From an uncultured Burkholderiales bacterium (GTDB lineage Bacteria > Pseudomonadota > Gammaproteobacteria > Burkholderiales > Burkholderiaceae), in NCBI GenBank assembly GCA_903845315.1, contig CAIMWY010000454.1:1-6268 (forward strand): a stretch of DNA of 6,268 bases. Reading direction: 5' to 3'. The notes beneath the pieces are model-generated. The model was not told the DNA's origin and ran no database searches. It saw only the letters and a list, made by a program, of their open reading frames with translations. Shown here piece after piece: positions 1 through 6,268 of the stretch (the stretch's first letter is position 1; every line of letters starts with the position of its first letter). A program made the position numbers and the translations under genes.

Positions 1-581
1 ACCAAGCCGTAGTCTTTGGCTTCTTCAGCGCTGAGGTAGTAGTCACGCTCGGTGTCGCGTTCGATTTTTTCCAACGGCTGCCCCGTGCGCTCTGCCAAGA
101 TACGGTTCAACTGCTCACGGGTTTTCAAAATTTCACGGGCATGAATTTCGATTTCAGTCGCTTGACCTTGCGTGCCGCCCAATGGCTGATGAATCATGAC
201 CTTTGAGTTGGGCAGCGAGAATCGTTTGCCCTTTTCACCAGCAGCCAACAAGAACGCGCCCATGCTGGCAGCCATGCCTATGCACAAGGTCGAAATTTTT
301 GGCTTTACAAAGTTCATCGTATCAAAGATGGCCATGCCCGCACTCACCGATCCACCGGGAGAGTTGATGTACAAAGAAATATCCTTGTCTGGATTTTCAC
401 TCTCTAAAAACAGCAACTGAGCCACCACCAAATTGGCAGTCTGGTCATTGACAGGGCCGACCAGAAAAATGACGCGCTCTTTGAGCAGACGGGAATAAAT
501 GTCGTATGACCGCTCGCCGCGGCCCGACTGTTCGATCACCATGGGGATCAAACCCAAGGCTTGTGTATCCAGTGCACTCAT
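1..581 (-). CDS. clpP: ATP-dependent Clp protease proteolytic subunit ClpP (3' end cut by window edge)
   Basis: ClpP is the serine peptidase that forms the double-heptamer chamber working with the ClpX or ClpA unfoldase in the cytoplasm. I translated 193 codons from the ATG at 579-581 with no stop before the left edge. The start [18 protein letters not shown] matches ClpP N-termini. The catalytic triad is complete: Ser106 in GMAASMGAF (bases 264-266), His131 in MIHQPLGG (189-191) and Asp180 in ERDTERD (42-44). Their spacings of 25 and 49 residues equal those of E. coli ClpP Ser111/His136/Asp185. The oxyanion and strand-sensor region [10 protein letters not shown] lies at residues 73-82. ClpP is usually about 195-210 residues, so only roughly 10 C-terminal residues should be missing. 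The gene starts 26 bases after the tig stop, and an AAGGAA ribosome binding site fixes the start. Co-transcription with tig is inferred. Nothing looks degenerate. Identity is near certain. Confidence 0.97.
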   Translation of the reverse strand, partial: MSALDTQALGLIPMVIEQSGRGERSYDIYSRLLKERVIFLVGPVNDQTANLVVAQLLFLESENPDKDISLYINSPGGSVSAGMAIFDTMNFVKPKISTLCIGMAASMGAFLLAAGEKGKRFSLPNSKVMIHQPLGGTQGQATEIEIHAREILKTREQLNRILAERTGQPLEKIERDTERDYYLSAEEAKDYGL

Positions 582-586
582 AGTGT

Positions 587-592
587 TTCCTT
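587..592 (-). promoter_or_regulatory. Ribosome binding site of clpP
   Basis: The minus strand reads AAGGAA, ending five bases before the clpP ATG at 581. It is the only purine-rich Shine-Dalgarno-like stretch in the 26-base tig-clpP gap and supports the chosen ClpP start. The gap is too short and has no visible hairpin for a terminator, which favours tig-clpP read-through. A separate clpP promoter inside the end of tig cannot be excluded by eye. Confidence 0.75.
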
Positions 593-607
593 GTAGAGGG
601 TGAAATC

Positions 608-1918
608 TCACGATTGGCCCATCAATTCGTCAAAAGATACCTCTTTATCAGTAACCTTGGCCTTAGAGAGAATGAAATCGGTGACGTTGTTTTCAATCAC
701 AATGGCCTCGACTTCGCCCAAACGGCTCATGTCGCTGTAGTACCACTTCACCACGTCAGCAGGTTTTTCGTAGCTTGATGCCAACTCTTCGATGTGCGCT
801 TTGATTTGCTCTGCTGTGGCATGCAGTTCATGGCTACGCACCAACTCTGCCACCACCAAGCCCATGCGCACACGTTTTTCGGCTTGTGGGCGGAAGATAT
901 CGTCTGGAATTGGCGCTTTCTCAGCGTCTTTGATCCCACGGGCTTTTAAATCAGCCCGTGCGCCTTCGACCATGCGATCCAATTCAGCTTGCACACTGGC
1001 CTTGGGCAGATCAAGCTCAGCCACGCCAACCAAAGCATCCAATGCAGCTTGCTTGTTACGCCCCAACAAACGGAACTTCACCTCACGTTGCAGGTTATTT
1101 TTAATGTCTGCTCGCAACCCAGTCACGCTGGAATCGGCCACACCCAAAGACTTTGCCAACTCGTCGGTCACTTCTGGCAGGTGAGCGGCTTCCACCTTTT
1201 TCAAGGTCACCAAAAAGTCGGCTTGTTTGCCAGCCACATCTTTGCCGTGGTAGTCGGCGGGAAAGTTCAGGGGGAAGGTTTTGCTTTCGCCCGATTTCAT
1301 GCCACGCACTGCATCTTCAAATTCTTTGAGCATTTGGCCTTCGCCAAGAAGAAACTGAAAGTCGTCGGCCTTACCTCCCTGGAAGGTCTCGCCGTCAATC
1401 TTGCCTTCAAAGTCGATCGTCACGCGGTCGTTATCCTCGGCCGCACCTGTCAAGCCCCGCTGGGCAAAGGTACGACGTTGCTTGCGCAAAATTTCAATGG
1501 TTTTGTCGATGGCGGCATCGGTCACTTCAGCAGAAGCCTTTTCCACCTCTATGCCGGCCAAGTCACCCATTTTGACTTCGGGATAAACCTCAAACAAAGC
1601 TTCGAACGCCATTTGACCTTCGGGAGAGCCTTCTTTTTCAGAAATACGCGGTTGGCCTGCCACACGCAGTTTGGCTTCGTTGGTCGCTGCCGCAAAGGCT
1701 TCGCCCACTTTGTCATTCATGACTTCGTAGTGGGTGGAATAGCCATAGCGTTGGGCCACGATGTTCATGGGAACCTTGCCTGGACGAAAGCCGTCAATTT
1801 TGACTTGGCGTGCCACACGTTTGAGACGCAGGTCCACTTCCTTGGCAATGACATCGACTGGCAATGTGAGAGTGATCTTGCGTTCCAGTTTTTCCAAAGT
1901 TTCAACAGTCACAGCCAT
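608..1918 (-). CDS. tig: Trigger factor, ribosome-associated chaperone and peptidyl-prolyl isomerase
   Basis: Trigger factor binds the ribosome exit tunnel next to protein L23 and shields nascent chains. The 436-residue product is close to the 432 of E. coli and shows all three domains. The N-terminal ribosome-binding domain (about 1-115) carries the signature GFRPGKVP at residues 43-50, the same positions as the E. coli loop; the fourth residue is Pro where E. coli has Lys. An FKBP-type isomerase domain follows at about 161-242 ([17 protein letters not shown] through [10 protein letters not shown]). The helical C-terminal chaperone arms run from about 250 to the end. The ATG at 1916-1918 is preceded by TAGGAG seven bases upstream. 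The gene ends in TGA just before clpP and begins 64 bases after a tRNA-Leu gene on the same strand. The chaperone-protease pairing with clpP is a standard proteobacterial arrangement. No frameshift or missing domain is seen. Confidence 0.97.
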   Translation of the reverse strand: MAVTVETLEKLERKITLTLPVDVIAKEVDLRLKRVARQVKIDGFRPGKVPMNIVAQRYGYSTHYEVMNDKVGEAFAAATNEAKLRVAGQPRISEKEGSPEGQMAFEALFEVYPEVKMGDLAGIEVEKASAEVTDAAIDKTIEILRKQRRTFAQRGLTGAAEDNDRVTIDFEGKIDGETFQGGKADDFQFLLGEGQMLKEFEDAVRGMKSGESKTFPLNFPADYHGKDVAGKQADFLVTLKKVEAAHLPEVTDELAKSLGVADSSVTGLRADIKNNLQREVKFRLLGRNKQAALDALVGVAELDLPKASVQAELDRMVEGARADLKARGIKDAEKAPIPDDIFRPQAEKRVRMGLVVAELVRSHELHATAEQIKAHIEELASSYEKPADVVKWYYSDMSRLGEVEAIVIENNVTDFILSKAKVTDKEVSFDELMGQS

Positions 1919-1925
1919 GCGGTTT

Positions 1926-1931
1926 CTCCTA
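1926..1931 (-). promoter_or_regulatory. Ribosome binding site of tig
   Basis: The minus strand reads TAGGAG, seven bases before the ATG of tig. This is a strong Shine-Dalgarno match and confirms the tig start at 1918. Confidence 0.8.
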
Positions 1932-1950
1932 AATTGGCATTGTCAGCAGC

Positions 1951-1985
1951 GACCCGTCAGGGGTCAGCCACCATGAATCATGTGG
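1951..1985 (-). other. tRNA-Leu to tig gap with small hairpins (no clear promoter)
   Basis: The gap between the tRNA 3' end and tig holds two small inverted repeats. The first, at 1968-1985, pairs CCAC/GTGG and ATG/CAT around a 3-base loop with one bulged G; it starts within the encoded CCA of the tRNA. The second, at 1951-1965, pairs GACCC with GGGTC around a 5-base loop. Neither is followed by a T-tract, so neither looks like an intrinsic terminator. The word CTGAC also occurs three times (1942-1946, 1956-1960, 1963-1967). I see no convincing -35/-10 pair for tig here. The hairpins may relate to tRNA 3' processing or to the tig leader, or may be chance. Confidence 0.3.
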
Positions 1986-2069
1986 TGCGCGGGGCGGGAC
2001 TCGAACCCGCACAGTATTGCTACCGTCAGGACCTAAACCTGGTGCGTCTACCAATTTCGCCACCCGCGC
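1983..2069 (-). tRNA. tRNA-Leu, anticodon UAG
   Basis: The minus strand folds as a class II tRNA of 87 bases including an encoded CCA (1983-1985). The acceptor stem pairs GCGCGGG (2063-2069) with CCCGCGC, followed by discriminator A at 1986, the leucine identity base. The D-arm contains AATTGGTAGACGC. The anticodon loop TTTAGGT (2031-2037) carries TAG at 2033-2035, reading CUN leucine codons. A long variable arm pairs CGGTA with TACTG around GCAA, as expected for leucine. The T-arm is GCGGG-TTCGAGT-CCCGC. The anticodon stem CCAGG/CCTGA has a C-A mismatch at its outermost pair and is otherwise perfect. The gene sits directly upstream of tig on the same strand and may be co-transcribed with it. 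Confidence 0.96.
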
Positions 2070-2080
2070 GGGTTTTTCTC

Positions 2081-2118
2081 AAAGAACAACGGGCGGTCTT
2101 TGTGCAAGACCACCCGTT
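2081..2118 (-). terminator. Probable rho-independent terminator of the efflux operon
   Basis: About 30 bases after the permease stop codon the minus strand can form a 13-bp stem: 2106-2118 pairs with 2088-2100, with one G-U wobble at 2112/2094, around a 5-base loop at 2101-2105. The 3' side runs into TTGTTCTTT, seven T in nine bases, which is adequate though interrupted. The position between the RND gene and the tRNA fits an operon terminator. On the plus strand the wobble becomes a C-A mismatch and the T-run is only three bases, so the structure suits minus-strand transcripts better. This was judged by eye without an energy calculation. Confidence 0.6.
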
Positions 2119-2148
2119 TGAAATCGGTCAACCTGATATTTTATCCGT

Positions 2149-5100
2149 TTACGCCGGGCTTTTTGGCCGCTCGACGCGGAACCACGCTGCATACATGGCG
2201 GGCAAGGCCAACAAGGTCAACACCGTAGCCAGCGCCAACCCTCCCATGATGGCGACAGCCATGGGCCCCCAAAAGACACTACGGGTGAGTGGAATCATGG
2301 CCAAGACAGCAGCAGCAGCGGTCAGCACAATGGGGCGCAATCGCCTAACGGCAGACTCCACAATGGCCTCCCAGGCGGGCACACCACTGGCGCGATCTTG
2401 TTCAATTTGGTCGATCAAGATGACCGAATTGCGTTGGATCATTCCCATGAGCGCAATCACACCCAACAAAGCCACAAAACCAAATGGGCGGTCTAGCGCG
2501 AGCAACGCAGCGGCTACCCCGGCCAATCCCAGCGGGCCCGTCAAAAACACCAACAAAGACCGACTGAAGCTTTGCAATTGCAGCATGAGCAAGGTGAAGG
2601 TGATGAACAACATCAGAGGCAAACCAGCAGATATAGAGCTAGATCCCTTGGCACTTTCTTCTACCGCGCCAGCCACCTGAATTCGGTATCCAGTGTCTTG
2701 GGTTTGGGACCAGTGTGCTTCTAATTTTTGCAATTCAGGCAGCAACTGCTGGGTCACTGTGGCGCCCTGCAAGCCTTCAATGATGTCGCACTGCACAGTG
2801 ATCGCGTATTCACGACCTTCGCGCCACATCACCCCAGGCTCCCAAGAAAACACAGGTTTGGCAATTTGGGTCAGGGCCACCATACGTCCGCTCGCTGTCG
2901 GCACGTAGGCATTATTCAAGTCGCTGATGGCGTCACGCTCTTGCAATGGTTGGCGCAAGACAATGTCGATCAATTTGTTGTCTTCACGAAATTGTTCCAC
3001 CGTGGACCCTACCAACAAGGTGCGCGCCGCTTGGGCCAGAGATTGATTGGTTACACCCAGGGTGCGCGCCTTGGCTTGATCTACCTCCAAGCGAATCACC
3101 TTCACCGATTCATTCCAGTTGTCGTTCACGCCACGCGTGGTTGTGTTGGCGCGCATCATGGCCTTGACCTCCTCGGCGTGTTGGCGCAACACAACAGGGT
3201 CAGGGCCTACAACCCTGAACTGCACCGGGTAGGGGACAGGTGGTCCACTGGGCAACAACTTCACTCGGGCACGTGCCTCGGGAAATTCTTGCGCCAGCAT
3301 GGCGGGCAGTGCCAAGCGCAAAGACTCGCGGCGCTTCAAGTCTTGGGGTAGCACGATGAGTTGCGACACATTGGTTTGCGGAAACACTTGATCCAGCGGC
3401 AAATAAAACCGCGGCACTCCCGAGCCGATCCAAGAACTGACTGACTCTACGCCCGCCTCTTTGAGCAAACGCTGTTCAACGACCTGGGTCACCGACTCAT
3501 TGAGTTTGAAAGACGTTCCCTCGGGGAACCACAGGTCCACCAAAATTTCAGGGCGGCTTGAGTCTGGGAAGAATTGCTGCTGCACGCGCCCCATGCCCAC
3601 CAGCCCCAAGGCAAACAACAAGACAGTGATGCCAATCGCCTTCCAACGGTTCACAACGCACCAAGTTACCCAAGCGCGAAAACGCATGTAAAAAGGGCCA
3701 TCAAACAACTCGTGCTCAGCATCTTGCTCTGCGTGGGGCTTAACTTTCAGCAGCAAGGTCCCAAGGTAGGGCACAAAGTAAACCGACACCCACCAACTCA
3801 GCAGCAAGGCAATCACCGTCACCGCAAAAATAGCATAGGTGTACTCTCCCACCGTCGACTTGGCCAAGCCAATGGGCAAGAAACCTGCAGCGGTGATCAA
3901 GGTACCCGTCAACATCGGCATGGCTGTGACTTCGTAGGCAAAGGTGGCTGCGCGTACACGGTCATAGCCCTCCTCCATTTTGCGCACCATCATCTCCACG
4001 GCAATGATGGCGTCGTCCACCAACAACCCCAAAGCGATGATCAAAGAGCCGAGCGAAATTTTGTGCAGGCCAATGTCTAAATAATGCATGGCCAAGAAGG
4101 TCATGGACAGCACCAAAGGAATGGTGATGGCCACCACCAAGCCAGGTCGGATGTCCACATGCCAGCCAAAACGACCGCCTTTGTGCAAGCCCAATGAGAC
4201 AAAGCTCACCAACAAGACAATCAACACCGCCTCAATCAGTACGCCCACAAACTCACCGACCGACTGTTTGACCGCCTTGGGCTGGTCTTGCAGTGACACC
4301 AAGCGCACACCGGCGGGCAAACTGTGTTCAATCTTGTGCGTGGCAGTTTCGAGCGATTTGCCCAGGGCAATGATGTCGCCCCCCTTAGACATGGACACAC
4401 CCAAGGCAATCACAGACTGCCCTTGGTGATGCACCTTGACCGACGGTGGGTCGATGTAGCCTCGTTGCACGGTGGCAATGTCTCCCAAGCGCAATTGCTG
4501 CCCTGAGCTACCGCGAATCGGCATGGCTCGCAGCTGCTCTACCGTTTCAAACTGCCCCTCAATACGCACTTGAAGCACGTCAAGGGGCGCTTGAACGGTG
4601 CCTGCGTTTTCGACTGCATTTTCTTGACCCAACTGGGCCAAAACCGTAGTGAGATCAAGCCCCAGTTGGACTAAACGCTTTTGAGGAATTTCGACAAATA
4701 TTTTTTCGTCTTGTACACCGTATAACTCCACCTTGGCCACATCCGCTACACGCAGCAATTGTTGCCGCACATCGTCTGCAAATCGCTTGACTTCTGAGGG
4801 CGTGAACCCGGGTGCATCCAGCGCATAAATCACACCAAACACATCGCCAAACTCATCATTAAAAAATGGGCCTTGCACCCCCGGCGGCAAGGTGTAGCGA
4901 ATGTCGCCAATCTTTTTGCGTAAGGTGTACCAAACCTGCGCGACCTCGCTCGGCTTGGAGGAGTCTTTGAGTTGAAAAATGATTTGTGATTCGCCAGGCT
5001 TGGAATAGCTGCGAATCTTGTCGGCATAGGGGACCTCTTGCAGAGTTCGCTCCAACTTGTCGGTTACTTGCTCAGCCACTTGCTGCGCTGTAGCGCCAGG

Positions 5101-5274
5101 CCAATAGGTGCGAACCACCATGGCCCGAAATGTAAAAGGAGGGTCTTCGTCTTGACCCAGTTGAAAATAAGCCGCCACGCCCAGCACCATCAACACCACC
5201 ATCAAATAGCGCGTCAGCGCAGGGTGTTCCAGTGCCCATTGAGAAAGATTGAATTTATTCATCCCGGTGCTCAT
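2149..5274 (-). CDS. RND-family efflux transporter permease (AcrB/TriC-like), inner membrane
   Basis: This is the proton-driven inner-membrane pump of a tripartite exporter. The 1041 residues match the usual RND length of about 1030-1050. Twelve membrane segments are visible: TM1 at about 20-38, a periplasmic porter domain at about 40-335, TM2-TM6 at about 341-503, TM7 at about 545-562, a second porter domain at about 565-875, and TM8-TM12 at about 883-1026. The TM4 proton-relay pair is D420-D421 in GLLVDDAI. By alignment to AcrB, the Lys940 position is Arg948 (GMIQRNSVILID), Arg971 is Arg978 and Thr978 is Thr985. The GQDEDPPFTF stretch near residue 40 and the NDEFGDVFG stretch near 139 resemble a TriC-like branch, from memory. 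The ATG overlaps the adaptor stop as ATGA with no clear Shine-Dalgarno, which suggests translational coupling; Met5 is a possible alternative start. The substrate cannot be told from sequence, so no gene symbol is given. Confidence 0.93.
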   Translation of the reverse strand: MSTGMNKFNLSQWALEHPALTRYLMVVLMVLGVAAYFQLGQDEDPPFTFRAMVVRTYWPGATAQQVAEQVTDKLERTLQEVPYADKIRSYSKPGESQIIFQLKDSSKPSEVAQVWYTLRKKIGDIRYTLPPGVQGPFFNDEFGDVFGVIYALDAPGFTPSEVKRFADDVRQQLLRVADVAKVELYGVQDEKIFVEIPQKRLVQLGLDLTTVLAQLGQENAVENAGTVQAPLDVLQVRIEGQFETVEQLRAMPIRGSSGQQLRLGDIATVQRGYIDPPSVKVHHQGQSVIALGVSMSKGGDIIALGKSLETATHKIEHSLPAGVRLVSLQDQPKAVKQSVGEFVGVLIEAVLIVLLVSFVSLGLHKGGRFGWHVDIRPGLVVAITIPLVLSMTFLAMHYLDIGLHKISLGSLIIALGLLVDDAIIAVEMMVRKMEEGYDRVRAATFAYEVTAMPMLTGTLITAAGFLPIGLAKSTVGEYTYAIFAVTVIALLLSWWVSVYFVPYLGTLLLKVKPHAEQDAEHELFDGPFYMRFRAWVTWCVVNRWKAIGITVLLFALGLVGMGRVQQQFFPDSSRPEILVDLWFPEGTSFKLNESVTQVVEQRLLKEAGVESVSSWIGSGVPRFYLPLDQVFPQTNVSQLIVLPQDLKRRESLRLALPAMLAQEFPEARARVKLLPSGPPVPYPVQFRVVGPDPVVLRQHAEEVKAMMRANTTTRGVNDNWNESVKVIRLEVDQAKARTLGVTNQSLAQAARTLLVGSTVEQFREDNKLIDIVLRQPLQERDAISDLNNAYVPTASGRMVALTQIAKPVFSWEPGVMWREGREYAITVQCDIIEGLQGATVTQQLLPELQKLEAHWSQTQDTGYRIQVAGAVEESAKGSSSISAGLPLMLFITFTLLMLQLQSFSRSLLVFLTGPLGLAGVAAALLALDRPFGFVALLGVIALMGMIQRNSVILIDQIEQDRASGVPAWEAIVESAVRRLRPIVLTAAAAVLAMIPLTRSVFWGPMAVAIMGGLALATVLTLLALPAMYAAWFRVERPKSPA

Positions 5275-6268
5275 TTGCGCGCTTGGAACAGCGACACCTT
5301 TTGCCCAGAGTTGAGTGCATGCACACCCGAAACCACCACTTGGTCCCCATTCTTCAGGCCAAGGCTAACCACAGCATCATTGCCCTCTGCGGTATGCACT
5401 TCCACCGTTTGTGCACTGACCGTCATGCTGGAAGAATTGAGTAACCAAACCGACGTCACTGCGCCTTCATGGCGCAATGCACTGGTAGGCAAGGTCACAC
5501 GAGATACCCCCAAGGTCATCGCCGCAGAAGGCAATGTCACCGTGACTGTGGCACCCAGCACCACATCGCCCTCGTCGCGTCCCAGATCAGCCGGCAACAT
5601 GGCCTTGACCACAAACGTGCGCGTCACGGGATCGGCACTGGCAGACACATCACGCAGCTTGGCTTTCAATGATTTACCACTGTTCCATAAACGCACTTCT
5701 ACCAAGCCGCCCGCTTTGAGTGAGGACAACTTGTCTTCTGGCACCGAGAACACAACATCTCTGGGCCCATCCATCGCCAGTCTGACCACGGGTTGTCCAG
5801 CGGCCAATACTTGCCCAGCATTGGCCTCTACCGCAGTGATCACACCTGCACCATCGGCTAACAAGTGTGTGTAATTGGATTGGTTGCCTTGCACTGTGTT
5901 TTGCGCTTGCGCTTGTTGCCACTGTGCGTGGGCTGCTTTGAATGACGCTTCTCTGCGCTCTAATTCGGCTGCGCTGATGAAACCTTGCTTGTACAAATCT
6001 TGGTAACGCCTGAGGTCTGCGCCAGCCAAGTCACGGTTGGTTTGGGCGACCAACAGTTGTGCCGCTGTTGCCTCAGACGCCAAGCGGTAGTCCTGAGGAT
6101 CGAGGTGCGCCAGTTCTTGTCCGGCTTTGACACGCTGACCCAATTCCACCGAGCGGTTGAGCAACTTGCCCGCGACACGAAATCCAAGCCCTGTCTCGAC
6201 CCGGGCACGAATTTCACCCGAAAACTCAAGCCCCATGTCTGAGCCCGCAACCCCCACCGTGATGACCT
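5271..6268 (-). CDS. RND efflux periplasmic adaptor (membrane fusion) protein, 5' end cut by window edge
   Basis: This is the periplasmic adaptor bridging the permease to an outer-membrane channel. The frame is open to the right edge. A GTG at 6255-6257 would give 328 residues, but the codons before it read V-I-T and the protein begins directly in the first beta strand (GLEFSGEIRARVETGLGF). The true start, with a signal peptide or lipoprotein signal, is therefore probably outside the window. Counting from that GTG, the first lipoyl half-motif is at about 24-57 (ELGQRVKAGQELAHLDPQDY). A short helical hairpin spans about 58-125, rich in Ala and Gln. The second lipoyl half is at about 134-160 (GVITAVEANAGQVL). 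The beta-barrel domain runs from about 165 to 243 and contains ASADPVTRTFVV, followed by the membrane-proximal domain to the end. The stop overlaps the permease start by four bases, marking them as one operon. The substrate is unknown. Confidence 0.92.
   Translation of the reverse strand, partial: VITVGVAGSDMGLEFSGEIRARVETGLGFRVAGKLLNRSVELGQRVKAGQELAHLDPQDYRLASEATAAQLLVAQTNRDLAGADLRRYQDLYKQGFISAAELERREASFKAAHAQWQQAQAQNTVQGNQSNYTHLLADGAGVITAVEANAGQVLAAGQPVVRLAMDGPRDVVFSVPEDKLSSLKAGGLVEVRLWNSGKSLKAKLRDVSASADPVTRTFVVKAMLPADLGRDEGDVVLGATVTVTLPSAAMTLGVSRVTLPTSALRHEGAVTSVWLLNSSSMTVSAQTVEVHTAEGNDAVVSLGLKNGDQVVVSGVHALNSGQKVSLFQARK

Noticed and set aside
196..420. A 74-codon open frame on the plus strand.
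   Set aside because: It lies within clpP, antisense. The clpP reading includes the full catalytic triad, so this frame is a shadow.
1951..1965. The GACCC/GGGTC hairpin considered as a terminator between tRNA and tig.
   Set aside because: The stem is only five or six pairs and no T-tract follows on either strand.
2138..2143. TAAAAT on the minus strand after the permease stop, considered as a -10 element for the tRNA.
   Set aside because: No -35-like hexamer lies 16-18 bases upstream (CCAAAA or GCCAAA at that place), and a transcript from here would pass through the stem-loop at 2088-2118 before reaching the tRNA.
989..2680. A 563-codon open frame on the plus strand.
   Set aside because: It runs antisense through tig, the tRNA-Leu gene and the end of the permease, all of which are certain. 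The part across the tRNA reads GAGLEPAQYCYRQDLNL, the kind of spurious peptide obtained by translating the reverse of a tRNA. Its composition is not protein-like and it matches no known domain.
5038..5874. A 278-codon open frame on the plus strand.
   Set aside because: It lies antisense to the adaptor and the start of the permease. The product is rich in Ser, Thr and Pro with no domain, as expected for a shadow of a coding strand.
6255..6257. GTG as the start codon of the adaptor protein.
   Set aside because: The frame stays open to the window edge, no ribosome binding site can be seen in the few remaining bases, and a start here would leave the adaptor with no signal peptide or lipobox. It is more likely an internal Val codon.
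1..6268. Mobile element, CRISPR array, integration site or phage remnant; the tRNA 3' end was checked as an attachment site.
   Set aside because: No repeated spacer pattern, transposase, integrase or terminal inverted repeats were seen. The tRNA is followed directly by the conserved tig gene, and I noticed no duplicate of its 3' end elsewhere in the window.

Overview
The window looks like a piece of betaproteobacterial chromosome. The likely order is Burkholderiales and possibly a Comamonadaceae-like lineage. This assignment is inferred from the protein character of the trigger factor, ClpP and RND pump, from the tRNA-Leu – tig – clpP arrangement, and from the moderate GC content. No rRNA or other decisive marker is present, so the genus is left open. 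Every gene I can support lies on the minus strand, so in transcription order the window reads from high to low coordinates.

Right part (6268 to 2149): an efflux operon. First comes a periplasmic membrane fusion (adaptor) protein of the RND type, whose N-terminus lies beyond the right edge. Its stop codon overlaps the start of a complete 1041-residue RND inner-membrane permease in an ATGA arrangement. Together they would form the inner-membrane and periplasmic parts of a tripartite proton-driven exporter. No outer-membrane channel gene is visible. A 13-bp stem-loop with a T-rich tail (2081-2118) follows the permease and is a plausible terminator.

Middle (2070 to 1919): a tRNA-Leu(UAG) gene with an encoded CCA end, then a 64-base gap carrying small inverted and direct repeats and the tig ribosome binding site. 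I found no convincing sigma-70 promoter in either gap, so where tRNA and tig transcription starts is unresolved.

Left part (1918 to 1): trigger factor (tig, complete) followed after 26 bases by clpP. The clpP gene holds its full catalytic triad and loses only its extreme C-terminus at the left edge. This is the classic nascent-chain chaperone / Clp protease locus. In many proteobacteria clpX and lon follow, which here would be outside the window.

Overall this is an ordinary core-genome stretch next to an efflux operon. I found no mobile element, CRISPR array, phage gene or evident new system. The most notable details are an Arg in place of the usual Lys in the permease proton relay, an enlarged TM2-TM3 loop in the permease, the crowded 80-base gap between permease and tRNA, and small hairpins around the tRNA 3' end.
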